Both the position numbers and the translations under genes were made by a program. A stretch of DNA of 64,000 bases from Epiperipatus broadwayi (taxonomy: Eukaryota; Onychophora; Udeonychophora; Euonychophora; Peripatidae): contig JAQFVV010000002.1 of the NCBI GenBank assembly GCA_028023455.1, positions 30,323,725-30,387,724 of the forward strand, written 5' to 3'. Shown here piece by piece: positions 48,889 through 61,376 of this stretch; positions within the stretch are counted from its first letter, which is position 1; every line of letters starts with the position of its first letter. The notes beneath the pieces were generated by a model. It did no database searches. It worked only from the letters and a program-made list of their open reading frames with translations, and was not told the origin of the DNA.

Positions 48889-51800
48889 TCAATCTTAGCT
48901 TAAGATTGAGCTTCATAGTTCCATCTACTAACCTGTATTCAAACCCTATATCCCATCATGCTCCTTTTGTCATGTATATATATTTTATGTATATATTTGA
49001 GATGCGCGCCTATGTTATAAAATTTTAACATTTCAATAACATTTTTTAAAATTATTATTAATTCTTTTTTATTAATTATTAGTTCTTTTTTATTAAAGTA
49101 CAAAGGTGCGGCTCAAATATATATATATATAGGAGCAAAAACTTACTAACAATATTGATTTTTAAATATTTTATTATACGTCATTCTTTAAATGTTTTTT
49201 TTTTAAATTGCTTGTTTTCCTATTAAACTATATGTCTTGCATTGGTGGTCGAGAGGTCAGCGCGACTGCCTTGCACTTGCAGGCAGTTGCCCGGGTTGCG
49301 GGTTCGCATCTATAACACTTAAAAAAAAAACTATATATTTTATAAAATCCAAGATGGAAGATGAAACCGTTAATTGTCTAAAAATAATTAAAGGGTTGGA
49401 AACACTATTATTTTAATCTGGGGAAGGAATTTTTAATTAAAGTTTTTACTTAAAATAAAATGGGGATTAAGATTAACGATTTTCTTTTGTTATAAACATT
49501 TTGTCAAATCTATTTCCAATCTGGAAATAGATTTGAATATATTTTTGGAATGTTATCTAACAGTTGCATCTTTCAAAAACAATGGACAAAGAAATGTAAA
49601 ATTTCTGTTAGATTAAAGATTATGTTTGAGCTAGAGATAAGAAATGGAAAGCATTCTTCAAATGCCTGGGCAGGAGTATAAAATGGCCGGATTTTAAATC
49701 ACCAAGAGATTAGCTACTATTGAGAGAACTGTACAGTTAACTGAATCCAAGCTGTTTTGAAATGTAAGCATAGAAACTCATCACCTTTCTGACCGTTATG
49801 TCATGCTCCCGTAGGATGAAGTAAAAGCCCAACTGGAGAATTGGGGAATGCTGAATAAAGGCTTGCTGTAATTTAAAAACCAATTGCCATGCATGAGCAG
49901 ACTTTAAAATATAAACTCTTAAAATAGTGAAAGGTAAATTTTCAAGCCACCACCTAGAAGTAAATCTAGCCTAACTAATCTCATCAAGATTTCTGTCATA
50001 ACCGATTTAACTTTATGTAAAATGTAATTTGCTCTTAAATAATTTCTATAAGTCTAATTTTCACTCTTATGTTCTAACATTCTTTAATAACTTTGGTGCG
50101 GTCATTTATTTATAGTTATTTATTACTTGATTTTATATGTATGTTTTTATTATTAACATGCCAATCTCAAGCAAACTGGCGAGTTTAATTTCTAAAAATC
50201 TTTTCTTTCTTTTTTAACTAAATCTCCATGAAGTAAGATTATTAACATCCCCATAAAGTATAATGTGATAAATTAATACATTCGCCAGATTGTTTTTACG
50301 AATCAACATTTTAAGTTCGTTTTTAGTATAACAATTTGTTATTTGTTTAATTCTGGATTCTACCCAGGGTGAATCCAGAACTTAGGCTAATTAACGCTTT
50401 GAAATCTTATTTAATTTATAAATGTTATTACTCAATTCTGAAAAAGTGACCTATTAGTGGTTTTCTTTTATTTTTCCATACTCTTAAAATATATGCTTGA
50501 ATATTCTCAGTTGTTATGAAATACATGAAGGTAAAATTGAATCATTTTAAATAGAAAACGGGGAAGGGGGTAAATTTTAATATATATTTTACTATTTTAG
50601 TTAAGTAAAATCTTGTCTCTCCATATATATATATATAACTGCATGGCGTATTATTTGTCTAAATTATGGTATTCAAGCAAGGGTCATTTATTTTAAAGCA
50701 GTAAACCATATTTCATGTCATTAGTGACATTCATTCGTATTGTGTTACTGACATTCGGCCTTATCTTCATGATTATATATATGTACTTCTTAATCTGGGG
50801 GTTGCGACAAGTTCGAACCCATAGATTTCTTCACAAGCCTTGTCCTGAGGATTGTTGACCTTCCCAGGACCATTTATTTGATATAAGAAGGCCTCTGGCA
50901 GTGATTCTCGTAAGAATGGGATACGCTATGCCTATCCACTTTGTATAAAAGGCCTGCACGTTGATGATGTCCACGGCATGCCTTATCTACTTTTCTCTAA
51001 GCACTGCCCAAGAAGGGGGTCTTAGATTTCATTTCATCCAGAAGCACTACCTTTTTCCTCTTAGTTCTTTGCCATTATGTTAGTACCACCCAAACTTCGT
51101 ATTATTATTATTATTATTTCTTTTGCTTATGACCTAATTTTAGTGCTGTAATGATATTAAAATTGTGCTCTGCTCAAAATATATATAAATGCCGAATATT
51201 ATTAACTTAATGTTATTTCAATCTTATTATACAGTCCCACTGTCGTAATGTATTACTGTATTTAAGAGTATTTGCCTTAGAAAATGAAGCGTTCTTCTTA
51301 CCAGCGCTAATTAAAAGAATTTTCATTAAGTATTTGATCATATAATTAAATATGTTTTTCAAATGTATTTTATTTATTTTCACGACTGTAATGGTGTGAA
51401 AATAGTTTGTATTATATCTGTAATGAATCCCAGAACGCTCCCCGAAATCATATGTTAGTCACCATGTTTCAACCGTAAATCAAAGCGTTAATGTCAATAT
51501 TATGTAATTGCTTCTAATATTTGATTGGCATCTTAATATTGGACCCACCAAAGATGTGTGTTTATTTATAATATATTATTTAGCTAATAAAGAGCATATG
51601 ACCAATATAGCGTGAATGACAATATATAATTATCGTTTGGTAGACCGCTTACTCATTCATGCACATACTAATGTAGGCTGTTAATTTATAAATGTATGTA
51701 AATAATTTGTCATTATATTAAACTAATTTTTATTTTCCAACTTGTCTGAATAGTTTGAATTCCTTTTCCTCCACTCCAAACGTACAGTCATGCGTATATA

Positions 51801-52045
51801 TATTTTAGTTTAGTCATAGTAATAGATGTCTCATTCTCTTCTCCGCTTTGCTAGTGGGCCGGATTAAGAATTAATTCTCATGTGCCATCATTGTTATGTT
51901 ATCCATTAGATGTCTGATCTGGGGCTTAGAGAGTGGGTTCGAATTCAGGCTGGTCCGTGACATAAATATTAGGCTTGACTGGGTTTGAAGTACATTTTGT
52001 GAGTTCCAGCTCATGTTAGATTGATAAACATGTTTTGACTGGTAC
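48889..52045. mobile_element. Unidentified 3.2-kb insertion in RTE copy 2
   Basis: The RTE sequence breaks at GATATATTGAAG and resumes at 52046 with ATATTAAAAGAAG, so about 3157 bp is inserted. The left edge has a strong hairpin (CTCAATCTTA / TAAGATTGAG, enclosed by GAAG / CTTC, 48885-48914). No coding domain is visible. It contains SINE copy 4 and near its right end GTGGGTTCGAATTCAGG. An exact target duplication is not clear (possibly ATATT). Class unknown. Confidence 0.65.
49234..49327 (+). mobile_element. tRNA-like SINE copy 4, with target duplication
   Basis: AAACTATAT duplicated at 49225-49233 and 49328-49336. Head TGGTCGAGAGGTCAGCGCG, B box GGGTTCGCATC; the usual GATGCTATGACATATG end is missing or mutated, followed by an A tail. 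Confidence 0.87.
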
Positions 52046-53113
52046 AATATTAAAAGAAGCAGATGAAGAAATAATAAAAAAAATTAGCAAAGTTATATAA
52101 CAAATGACTACATGATAAAGATATACCAGATGATTGAAAGAATGCAGCATTAATATTAATATTTAAAAAAGGTGATAAAGAAGATATTAGAAATTACAGA
52201 CCTATCAGCCTTTTATCAGTTTTATACAAAATTTTTACCAAGATAATTACAACTCGTCTACAGAGAACATTGAATTTCCACCAACCAAGAGAACAAGCTG
52301 GATTTAAAAGTGGTTTTAGTACAGTAGATCATATCCAGGTATTGAGAGAAGTTATAGAAAGGACAAATGAATATGAGTTGCCATTATGTCTTGGATTTGT
52401 AGATTATGAAAAGGCATTTGATTCTATAAACATTTCTTCAGTGATTAAAGCATTGGATCATCAAGGTATAGATCCAGGATATTGTCATATTTTAAAGAAT
52501 ATTTATAAAAATACAACGGCAACAATTAGATTACATAATGATATTAGGAAAGTCAATATTGAGATGGGTGTAAGACAGGGTGACTCCATATCTTCTAAAC
52601 TTTTTACAGCAGTACTGCAAGAAGTATTTTGTGGATTAAAATGGGAATGGAGATTATTTAAGTCATTTAGATTTTGCAGATGATGTAGTTGTTTTTTTGT
52701 TTTTTTTTTTTGCAAATAATGCTTTAGAACTGCAGGAAATGTTGCAGGAGTTAACAGATGAAAGTAGGACTGAACATAAATGCTAAAAAGACTAAAGTAA
52801 TGTTCAAAGGATTTTCTCAGAATATGAAAATAAAGATTAATTATGATGAGTTAGAAGAAGTTAACAGCTACAAATACCTTTGTCAGATTACTAATACAGA
52901 TGGAAACATAATGGATGAAATTAATCATAGAATTAAAAGGAAATATGCCTGTGTTTGAAAAGAAAGGTTTTTAATAAATGTGTTTTACAAGTTCTTACTT
53001 ATGGATCTGAAACTTGGACACTTAATAGAGGAGCAATGTAGAGACTTTAGACCACTCAAAGAAATATGGAGAAATGAATCTTAGGAATAACAAGAAGAGA
53101 TCGAAAACGCAAT
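52046..53113 (+). pseudogene. RTE copy 2, part 3 (RT domain), 3' truncated
   Basis: Colinear with 9220-10345 of the intact copy: FVDYEKAFDS and GVRQGDSIS are readable, followed by frameshifts (a T-rich insertion at 52694-52712 near FADD). It stops at GATCGAAAACGCAAT, lacking the last 300 bp and the TGA tail, about 65 bp from the WDR26 donor site. Confidence 0.9.
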
Positions 53114-53178
53114 ATTCAAATTACTTTTGCTAAATCACATACACACTGTCACACATCATTTAAAGTGTTTAATCTTAC

Positions 53179-53315
53179 CCACTCAGCTCATGAACTCTTT
53201 CAGTATTGTACTTGAGTGGTGTGAGCTCATAACGTAAACAATGGAGGGCTTCCATCACGTGACCGTCTTCTAGATATTCAAGATATTTTTGTTCCAGCAA
53301 TAAGAATTTCATTTT
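53179..53315 (-). CDS. WDR26: WDR26 orthologue, coding exon (first of three seen)
   Basis: Seen: minus-strand exon of 137 nt with acceptor tttccaacttgcag and donor gtaagatt (from 53178). It reads 45 codons plus two bases of a Gly codon completed by the exon at 43893. The peptide includes [17 protein letters not shown] and [17 protein letters not shown], the core of the CTLH domain of WDR26. The CTLH domain mediates contacts inside the CTLH/GID E3 ligase. The exon opens on a codon boundary (AAA, Lys). Exons for the LisH domain and N-terminus should lie to the right, but I did not find them before base 64000. A degraded RTE copy ends about 65 bp past the donor. No stop codon or frameshift is present, so the gene looks functional. 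Confidence 0.95.
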
Positions 53316-55028
53316 CTGCAAGTTGGAAATAAAATAAAATTTAATACACAATAAATATTCATGTATATAACATAATCATGCATATATTATTATACCAGCC
53401 AGCTGAAGTTTATATGAAATAAAGCAACAAAGCGCCCTCTAGAAAGTTCTTTGTACAAAAAGCAAAAGTTAGTTGTATTGCAATAGCTAACACTTTAGAA
53501 AGCTCTTTGTCTGTTATTATATTCAGTAATAGCTAACTTTTGAATACAAGACTCTGAACATTCATTCCAGTTGTGCCAAGATTCTCAAATACTCACCCAT
53601 TAATTCATAAATCAGAGTAACAACAATCTTACTTTATGTAAAAATTATGTCTGCTTTATTAACGTGTGTATAAAATACACACACACTTTTATTATTAAAT
53701 AATTTAGTTTTGTAATAAATAAGCATATGTATAATTATATTGTGGCCAAGTAAAAATTACAATTGTCTTCCTCAAACTGATTCTAAGAACATTATATTGT
53801 CGATGTTTATAATTCACAAGTAGCTATTATGTAATATATTAATTCACAGTGAGCTTTCTAAAAGTGATTTGGGGCTCTTAATTTTTTAGACAACAAATAT
53901 ACATAAAACAATCATTTAAATAAAAATAATAAGAATAAGAAAATTATATACAATTGTCAGTTTTAAAATTATCAAAAAACAAACCATCCAATATATATTT
54001 ATAATAAAATAAAAAATTATAATAAATATTTTCTATTACAAAGTCTTCTACTCTCAGCAACTTTAATTATGAAATTAAGACAATCGTAATTAAGGACATC
54101 GGAATAATTAAACCATTCATACTCCTAAATTCCCTTTGATCTAATGTTGATTTCATTTTCAACGGACAGAAAATGACCCTACAAAAATCACATTTCCGTA
54201 TCCAGCAATCCGAGAGTTTATTCAAATTAATAATGCAAAATTTAAAATTTGTCACGGTAGAACTATCACATATTGTAGCCATACAATTATTACATAATGT
54301 TACGTTAAGCATATTCACAGCTACAGTTAATGAAAACTTTAATTATTACAAGTTATTTTAATAAATTAACTTCATAATTTAGAGGAAATGTTTTGCATAA
54401 GAGAATTACATCAAATTGAAAAGTAAATAAAATGTCATATATTATGCAATAATATCTCTCTCTCCATGTCTATATGTATATATATTATTTAATAATTGAA
54501 GCTAAAAATCTTTACGAGATGGCATAACACACTATCAGAGTATCATAGGCATCACATCTACCGAACCATGACTTGAAATTCAAATATGGATGAAATTTCA
54601 GATTTATCTTCCAAGCATATTTAGAATTTCTCTCGTGGTAGTTACCCAAATATTAATGGAGATGCAATGATTGGTAATATCAAAAATTCATCTGGGTTAC
54701 CACATAAATGATGATTAAATATCACGCAGATGGAGAAAATGTTATACTCTTAAAGAAGCACAGCCCATAATTTTGTTAAAAATAATTATAAATTGGATGA
54801 TTATACATTCCTTTATTTAATCAAAGGACTAAGTTCTATAAAGAAAATGAATATTTAAAAAAATACAGATATTTCAAATCTATTCTACATGGTACAAAAA
54901 TTTATTCAAATATAAAAATATAATTTAATTCTTATAGTGAACTCTCAGTCTGTATTATATACTTATGTATCATTTTTATCACATCCATGATCATTTTTTG
55001 GGTTTAAAATATGTGCTATAGAAATATA
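53316..55028. other. WDR26 upstream intron, no feature
   Basis: AT-rich; the ORFs at 54067-54361 overlap on opposite strands and match nothing known. Confidence 0.5.
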
Positions 55029-55030
55029 TA

Positions 55031-56004
55031 CACCTGGGTCTCGTTTTATGCGGATTATTTTAATGTGATTTTGAAGTTATGCGATTCATATTTTTTCTTA
55101 ATATCTTTCATATTTCACTATATTTATTAAATATCAAGAAATTTAAATTATTAATAACTTATTTTGACTTGAAATATATATATATTCAAAAATATAACGT
55201 TATATTAGCGCAACTAACGTGAATATGGCCTGATGCTATATTTAGAACTTATCTTCGATGTAAATAACATATTTATACTAATGAGTAAATAATAATAATA
55301 ATAATAGATTTATACATACACATAAAAATATGCAATAAATATTCAAAAAATTTAAACTTTTAAAATGTATTTTGTTATATATAACAGAAATAAATAATCT
55401 TTTAGATTTTTAAAATAAAAAACTAAGATTTTATAAACTGAAAATAATCTTTCTAATGATAAGGTATAATCTTTTTGTTTTGATTGCGATTACATTTCTT
55501 TAATATAAAACCATTAACACAGCACAAGACTGAAAATGGCACTAGTTATACAACACATCACGAATAAAAATAAAGTGGCTAACAGGTTTCTCTGGACATA
55601 ATTACCGAGAGATTCTTGACGTCATTTAAGGAGAAACCACAATACATCACATCGAATCTGATTTCTTACCAGTTTACAAACGAACGCTAGCGGCAATGAT
55701 TAAAATATGTATGAAAAATGTACAATTAAATACTGTAGTAATAAAAAAAGTAAAAAAAAAGTTTATCTTGTATTAATTTTTTTCAAATATTTGATTTTTT
55801 TTTTATTAGTCATACTTTATTTGCTTATTTTTTTAATGCAAATTTTAAAGTAATTTTTTCTTGTTGATTTGCTTTTATGCGAATTCTGAAAATTACAACC
55901 CCTATCCCCTATTTTTCAAGGTAAGTTAAGTCTATTTTTGTGCAATTTTTTTTAATGCGGGTTTTCTGTGGAACTTTTCTACTGCATAAAACGAGACCAA
56001 GGTG
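55031..56004. mobile_element. TA-flanked TIR element copy 2
   Basis: Begins CACCTGGGTCTCGTTTTATG and ends with CATAAAACGAGACCAAGGTG; TA outside both ends (55029-55030, 56005-56006). The interior is homologous to copy 1 in inverted subterminal blocks. Contains a LINE 3'-tail fragment at 55515-55670. Confidence 0.82.
55515..55670 (+). mobile_element. 3' stub of the second LINE clade, nested
   Basis: AAAGTGGCTAACAGGTTTCT to CACAATACATCACATCGAA matches the tail units at 40397-40600 in opposite orientation. Either a severely 5'-truncated LINE insertion or a SINE borrowing that tail. Confidence 0.6.
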
Positions 56005-56152
56005 TATTAATTTTTTAATAGATCCATTGATTTCGACACAAGTTTTCTGCAGATTATTATTTTTTTTTTAATTTGAAACTAGATTTACTACTTTATTTTA
56101 AAAAAATATATAATAATTACCAAATTCACCACTTTCTTTGTTTTGCTGTAAT

Positions 56153-56590
56153 ATTTTATATAAATTCAATTTATCCACTCTACTTGGAACACTTTTTAGT
56201 AAAAAATATTTTATTGAACATATATGTATACACAATCTTACGTTTTAACTGTCCTGCCATTTTTGTCAGAGTTACGATATAATGAACAAAATAAAATACA
56301 TAACTATATAAATAATAGCATAAAAAATGTAAACAATAAAATTAATAAAAAAAGAATAAAATAAAAAAAACTAAAAAACAACATAAAATATATATTTTAT
56401 TATTAATTTTGTTTACATTTTTATACTATTATTTATATAGTTACGTATTTTATTGTGTTCATTATATCATAGCTCTGAAGAAGACTGCAGGACAGTCGAA
56501 ATGTAAAATTGTGTATGCATATATGTACAATAAAAGGTTTTTTTGCTAAAGTGTTCAAAGTAGAGTGGATAAATTGTATTTATAATAATT
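56153..56590. mobile_element. Palindromic hammerhead-like family, copy 2
   Basis: Inverted repeat centred near 56370; arms end AATTTATCCACTCTACTT / its complement. The right arm reads CTCTGAAGAAGACTGCAGGA then CAGTCGAAATG; the left arm has the diverged complement. More diverged than copy 1. Confidence 0.7.
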
Positions 56591-57688
56591 CTTAAAATGG
56601 GATTTTTTTTTTTTTTTTTAAAAAAAAGAAAAAATTAAAAACAACTTCATTACCAACTTTTATCTCATTAGCTACTCATTATTTAAAAAGGGAACTTTTT
56701 TTGACCATGATGTAACTTTAAACTTTTTTAAAATTAAGACTATTCACACTTTCAGAGATCAACTGAAATATAAAATAAATGACCTTTTTTCATTACTATT
56801 TTTAAAATTAAAAGTTATATTAATTATTTTTTACAACAAATTAATAATGAGATAAAAACCATTTATTAAAAAAATAATTATATCTAATCACTATAATTAG
56901 TATTAACTCTGATTTTTTTAAACATAAAATTACTGTAATATTAAAATGATATATATATATTGTACATTATGTATATACATATACACAATTTGCAAATAAT
57001 AAAAGTAGAATATTTTGAATTATAATATCTGAATCGTACTTAAAATTAATGACCAAAGTATATAGTTTATTCAGTAAATACTCATTAAATTGTTTCTTCT
57101 TTGTAATTTTTAACTGGACTTCTGTTCTATCATTTTTATGTATCTATTATTTATTTTTTCTGGTCTCTTGGATAATGATGGATTAAGAATTGATTCTACT
57201 TCAATCTATGCTGTTAAATACAATACTAGGACAGGCAATTAAGAGATAATTGGATTTTTAGCTGAACAAAAATCTTTTTTTTTTTTAAAAAAAAAATCTT
57301 AAGTTAGTTAGTTGTATGCTCAATGTGCTGATAATGTCTAGATCTAATTATAAATTTCTTGCATTCTTAAAGTTCTTGGATGGTAATGGAAGCTTAAATA
57401 AACATTAAATGTACTTATTACTGAAGTCATTCTTAATTTTAATAAATATGGGATATATAAATTCATATCATTATCATCAAAAATAATAATAATGAACTGC
57501 ATTTTTTCCCCATCTTGCTCATTTTACTTTGAATTATCCCCCCCCCCCACTCTTTTCTAATAAAAAAATTAAAATCATGAGATAAGTAGAGTGACTGAAT
57601 AAATTTTTTAACAAAGAGAAAGTAAATATATAGCATTCATGTCTACAAGGGATATTAATTTAGAGGTATTTGCATAAATGTATGTATA
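56591..57688. other. WDR26 intron, no feature
   Basis: AT-rich with long A/T and a C run (57541-57548). Nothing recognised. Confidence 0.5.
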
Positions 57689-57689
57689 T

Positions 57690-58020
57690 ATATCCATTAT
57701 CATCATTATCTATCCACTGCACGAAGAAGGGTCTCTCCAAGTTAATCCACCTTCTATGATCTCTAGCCTTTTTATCACATCATCCCAGCACACTTCCTTA
57801 TTTCATCCATCCATCTTACATGTGAACTGTTTCTAAATCTTTTATAATCTCTTGGAATCCAGTTTACAATTTTAACTATCATCATTTCTTCTAACCATAT
57901 GTCCAGCTCAACTGCACTTCAGTCTCTTAATTCTTTCAATGGTATCAGTAACACCTTTTCATTCTCTTGCCCATGTATTTCATTATCGATCTCTTTTTGT
58001 TACTCCTAACAATTTATATA
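57690..58020 (-). pseudogene. RTE 3' end fragment
   Basis: Minus-strand DNA parallels 10315-10645 of the intact copy: GTAACAAAAAGAGATCG at its start, AGCTGGACATATGGTTAGAA, GATGGATGGATGAAATAAGG, and a GATAATGATGATAATGG tail. More diverged than the other RTE copies; stops present. Typical 5'-truncated LINE insertion. Confidence 0.85.
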
Positions 58021-58310
58021 CATCATGAATTTTATTTTTTACTTAGAAAAATGTAGAGAAGATGAGACCAATGTCTAAAAAGTTGATATAATCTAGCAAC
58101 TAAAAAATAAAGAAGAAATATGCTATTTATATTAATAGGATATAGATTAGGAGCAGAATTCCACAGGGAAGTATGGTCCGGTACAGCCAGTATATTTATT
58201 TATATATATACAAACCTATACACATATTTCAGTCATGTAGAGAAAGAACGATTTATATAATCTAGAATAATTTTTTTTTACCCTCTTTTTCTACAATAAT
58301 TGTAAGGATT

Positions 58311-58850
58311 CAAAAAATGTTAAACATTTTAAATAATAAAACAGGTTTGAATTTGGAATGAAGAAAATTTATTTAAAGCTGAGTGCTTTCAATACTGAAT
58401 AGTACCATAATCATAGCATCATGTGACTAAAAGAAGTTGAGATCTAGATTTAAAGTCACGTTTGAATATTAAATAATAGATTATCATCAAATTGAATATT
58501 TAGAAGTAGATTTGCATGCTAATAATGAAAATAGTTGCTACAAGTGCCATTTTTTTTAGAAAGAGAGGTGCTAGAGCTCTTTTTACTGATAACGAGAGAA
58601 AAGTGAAGGAAGTGGTTAGTAGCTGAAGATCACTTGCAGCAACTACTTTCATCATTAGTATGTAAAGCTATTCCTAAAAATTTAATTTTATGATAATCTA
58701 TTATTTAATATTCAAAAGTAACTTTAAATCCAGATCTCTCTTCCCTTAGACACATGATGCTATTATTATGATCCTACTCAGTATTGAAAGCACTCAGCTT
58801 TAAATAAATTCAAACCTGTTATGTTGTTTAACATTTTATGAACCATTATA
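58311..58850. repeat. Foldback repeat, about 540 bp
   Basis: Arms such as AACAGGTTTGAATTT, TTTAAAGCTGAGTGCTTTCA and GATAATCTATTATTTAATATTC are inverted on either side of about 58580. Imperfect; no ORF. Confidence 0.8.
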
Positions 58851-59535
58851 TATACATATATACTTTAAATGATTCAGTAATGTGTGTAATATATTGCTCC
58901 TCCAGCCCCGAAGAATAATTGATATAAGAATATACAAAAACTAAGTCAATAAATATCAATGTTTCATAACAAATTTATTCAATTAGTTATGGCGTCTAAT
59001 CATCAAATGTTCAATATTTCCTTCTTATAATTGAATTGTATCTACATTGACGATGATTCTTCGAATCTAATTTTTAAGCATTATAGATTAAACTTGCTCT
59101 TAACATTTCTTTTTATGAAAAATAAATAATTATTCATAAATTGTGAAACAAAATTTCACAAAACTCTTAACTTGGTAAAGATTTGTGCACATATAGACTC
59201 CACTTTCAGAGTAACATTGTAAGTGTAAAATAACTTCTTAAGACGACTATTACATTATAAGGAGTAATTGTTAATGGGAATAAAGCTTATTGAAATTTTT
59301 TAAAAAAAATGTGAATAGAGCTTAACTATTCATTTTAAAGATGTCAGATATAAAATAAATATCCTTGATGTACGAGCACACACAATATATATACCGAATC
59401 AAAGTACATACGAAACTTTAAATTTAATGTGAGATGACAGCAATAAAACACCTTTTTCCTTAACATAACTATAGTATATACAAGCGCTTTAAAACGCTGG
59501 GTGAGAAAGCTGTTAATGGCAAACAATCAAAATAA
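58851..59535. other. WDR26 intron, no feature
   Basis: AT-rich, nothing recognised. Confidence 0.45.
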
Positions 59536-59539
59536 ATCA

Positions 59540-59690
59540 ATGTAGGCTAAGCGCTGTCAAGGTGTTATCCCTCATAATCATAGTCAAATTAGATTATAAA
59601 TCATTGTTAAATAGTAATGTATGCAAATGCAGATGTAAATTTATCAACTCATCCATTTTTTGAAGATAGCGAAGCATGTGCTGCGATATT
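59540..59690 (+). repeat. Diverged relative of the 43.1-kb palindrome arm
   Basis: GCTAAGCGCTGTCAAGGTGT, then CCTCATAATCATAG, then GTATGCAAATGCAGATG parallel 43203-43320. Confidence 0.55.
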
Positions 59691-59769
59691 AATAGCGTTA
59701 TTGTCATTGATGTGAAAAATATCCAGCTATCATTCTCTTTTTTACACTGCAAAAGGAAGATAAAAGCGT

Positions 59770-59935
59770 ATTTCATATGGGATTAAGTATTTTTTACAGT
59801 ACAGCTATCTAACAAGTGAAAAAATTTACATTTTTAATTTCATATGGCATTCAGTATTTTACGAGTGAAAAATTTACATGTTTAATTTCATATGGGATTC
59901 AGTATTTTTTACTCTACAGCCATCTACGGTATTAA
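59770..59935 (+). repeat. Three tandem units of about 55-60 bp
   Basis: TTTCATATGGGATTAAGTAT, TTTCATATGGCATTCAGTAT and TTTCATATGGGATTCAGTAT, each with AGTGAAAAA(A)TTTACAT between. Confidence 0.8.
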
Positions 59936-60205
59936 AATTGTATAAAAACTTTCTTCGTTCATATTTTCTGGATTTATATAAAACTAAATAGCAGAAAATA
60001 AAAAATAAATTTAAAATTCATTTTCTTCAGCACTCACAGTATTCTTCATATTTGGGACCAAAAATAAGCGTTGCACTTTTATTTAAAATTTTTAACTTAA
60101 TACTCTTCAGCCCTTCCTTTTTTTATTTTTGGTCATATAATACCAAGAATATTGTAAAAGTTGAAATTTTATTTTTTAATGCATTTTTATAATGTTTTCA
60201 GCATA

Positions 60206-61376
60206 AAACCGTGTTTCCCTGAAAATAAGACCAGGTCCTTATATTAATTTTCGCTCCAAAAGACATCGTAGGACTTCCTTTCAGAGAATGTCTTATTTTT
60301 ACATGTATAAAAATCTATATTTATTCAAGTATAAAAAATGTACATTTATTCAAGAACTTCCTTTTCTTTACAGAAAGCTGTAAGATTCTTACCCTGGTAA
60401 TCATACCTAATTCCTCTCTTGTATTCACCGGATTAGTTCTCTCTTTTTGCACTCATCTTGTCTGAGGATCAAAATATTATTCCTTTTAAATTTACCATTA
60501 AATCAAGTATTAATTGAAGATTTACAAGACATGAGTGGTAACAAAAATGATTACAGCTAAGAATAATTTGTCCACACAAAAGAATTTTAAAAATGCAGAA
60601 AATGTTTCTGTATTTTATATGTGCACATTAAGTATGTCCATTTACAAAACTGGTCGTCAAGCATTGGTGGTCGAGAGGTCAGCGACGGCTGCTTTACAAG
60701 CAGTTGTCCCGGGTTAGCGGGTTCGCTTCCCGAGGCTATGACACATGAGAAAAAAAACTGGCATAGTGAATTATGAAGATTCATATATAATACAATCATG
60801 TCCATCTGTTGTCAAGTATGAACATTGTAAACACTTTCCAAGTTACTGTAATAGTCCTGGCTTGGATATTCTTTGTAAAAACTTTATAAGAAAAATCGAT
60901 GATTTAACTTAAATTTAAACTTTGATCATTAAAATCACTTCCATCATTTAAAATCTTGTAGAAGGAAAAAATGTTTAAGAAATCTAACTGATTTTTCTTT
61001 TATCGTAAATATTTAAAAGCTACCATGATGCAACTCTAAACCTAAATCAAGCATTTTAAATCTAAGCATTAGATAAAAATAAAATAAGTACCTAAAAATA
61101 TATAAATAAAATTATAAATTGTCCGATATACTGATTGATAGGAAAATACGTAAGACCCATATAATTTATATTATTATTTATTTTAACCATTTGTATCAAT
61201 AATATTGTTTATTTATACATTCATTACTTCATAATTCAATCTGTCTACCATCAAGTGTTTCTAGAGGCAAAAAGCCATCTATCTGGACGATGATCTTAAC
61301 TAGGCTTATATTACGAACATTCTGAAAAATTATGCTAGAACTTATTTTCTGGTTAGGTCTCATTTTTGGGGAAACA
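60206..61376. mobile_element. TIR DNA element split by a SINE
   Basis: Left end CCGTGTTTCCCTGAAAATAA with GACC; right end GGTCTCATTTTTGGGGAAAC then ATGT. TAAAA occurs just outside both ends. Sequences beginning CCGTGTTTCCCCGAAAATAAG occur in DNA-transposon MITEs of several animals. No transposase. Confidence 0.6.
60654..60753 (+). mobile_element. tRNA-like SINE copy 5, with target duplication
   Basis: AAAACTGG duplicated at 60646-60653 and 60754-60761. TGGTCGAGAGGTCAGCGACG, CTGCTTTACAAGCAG, GGGTTCGCTTCCC, GCTATGACACATG and an A tail. Confidence 0.88.

Noticed and set aside
2532-60753. Possible functional tRNA genes at the five A/B-box sites
   Set aside because: None forms a full cloverleaf with paired acceptor stem, and all have SINE bodies, tails and target duplications.
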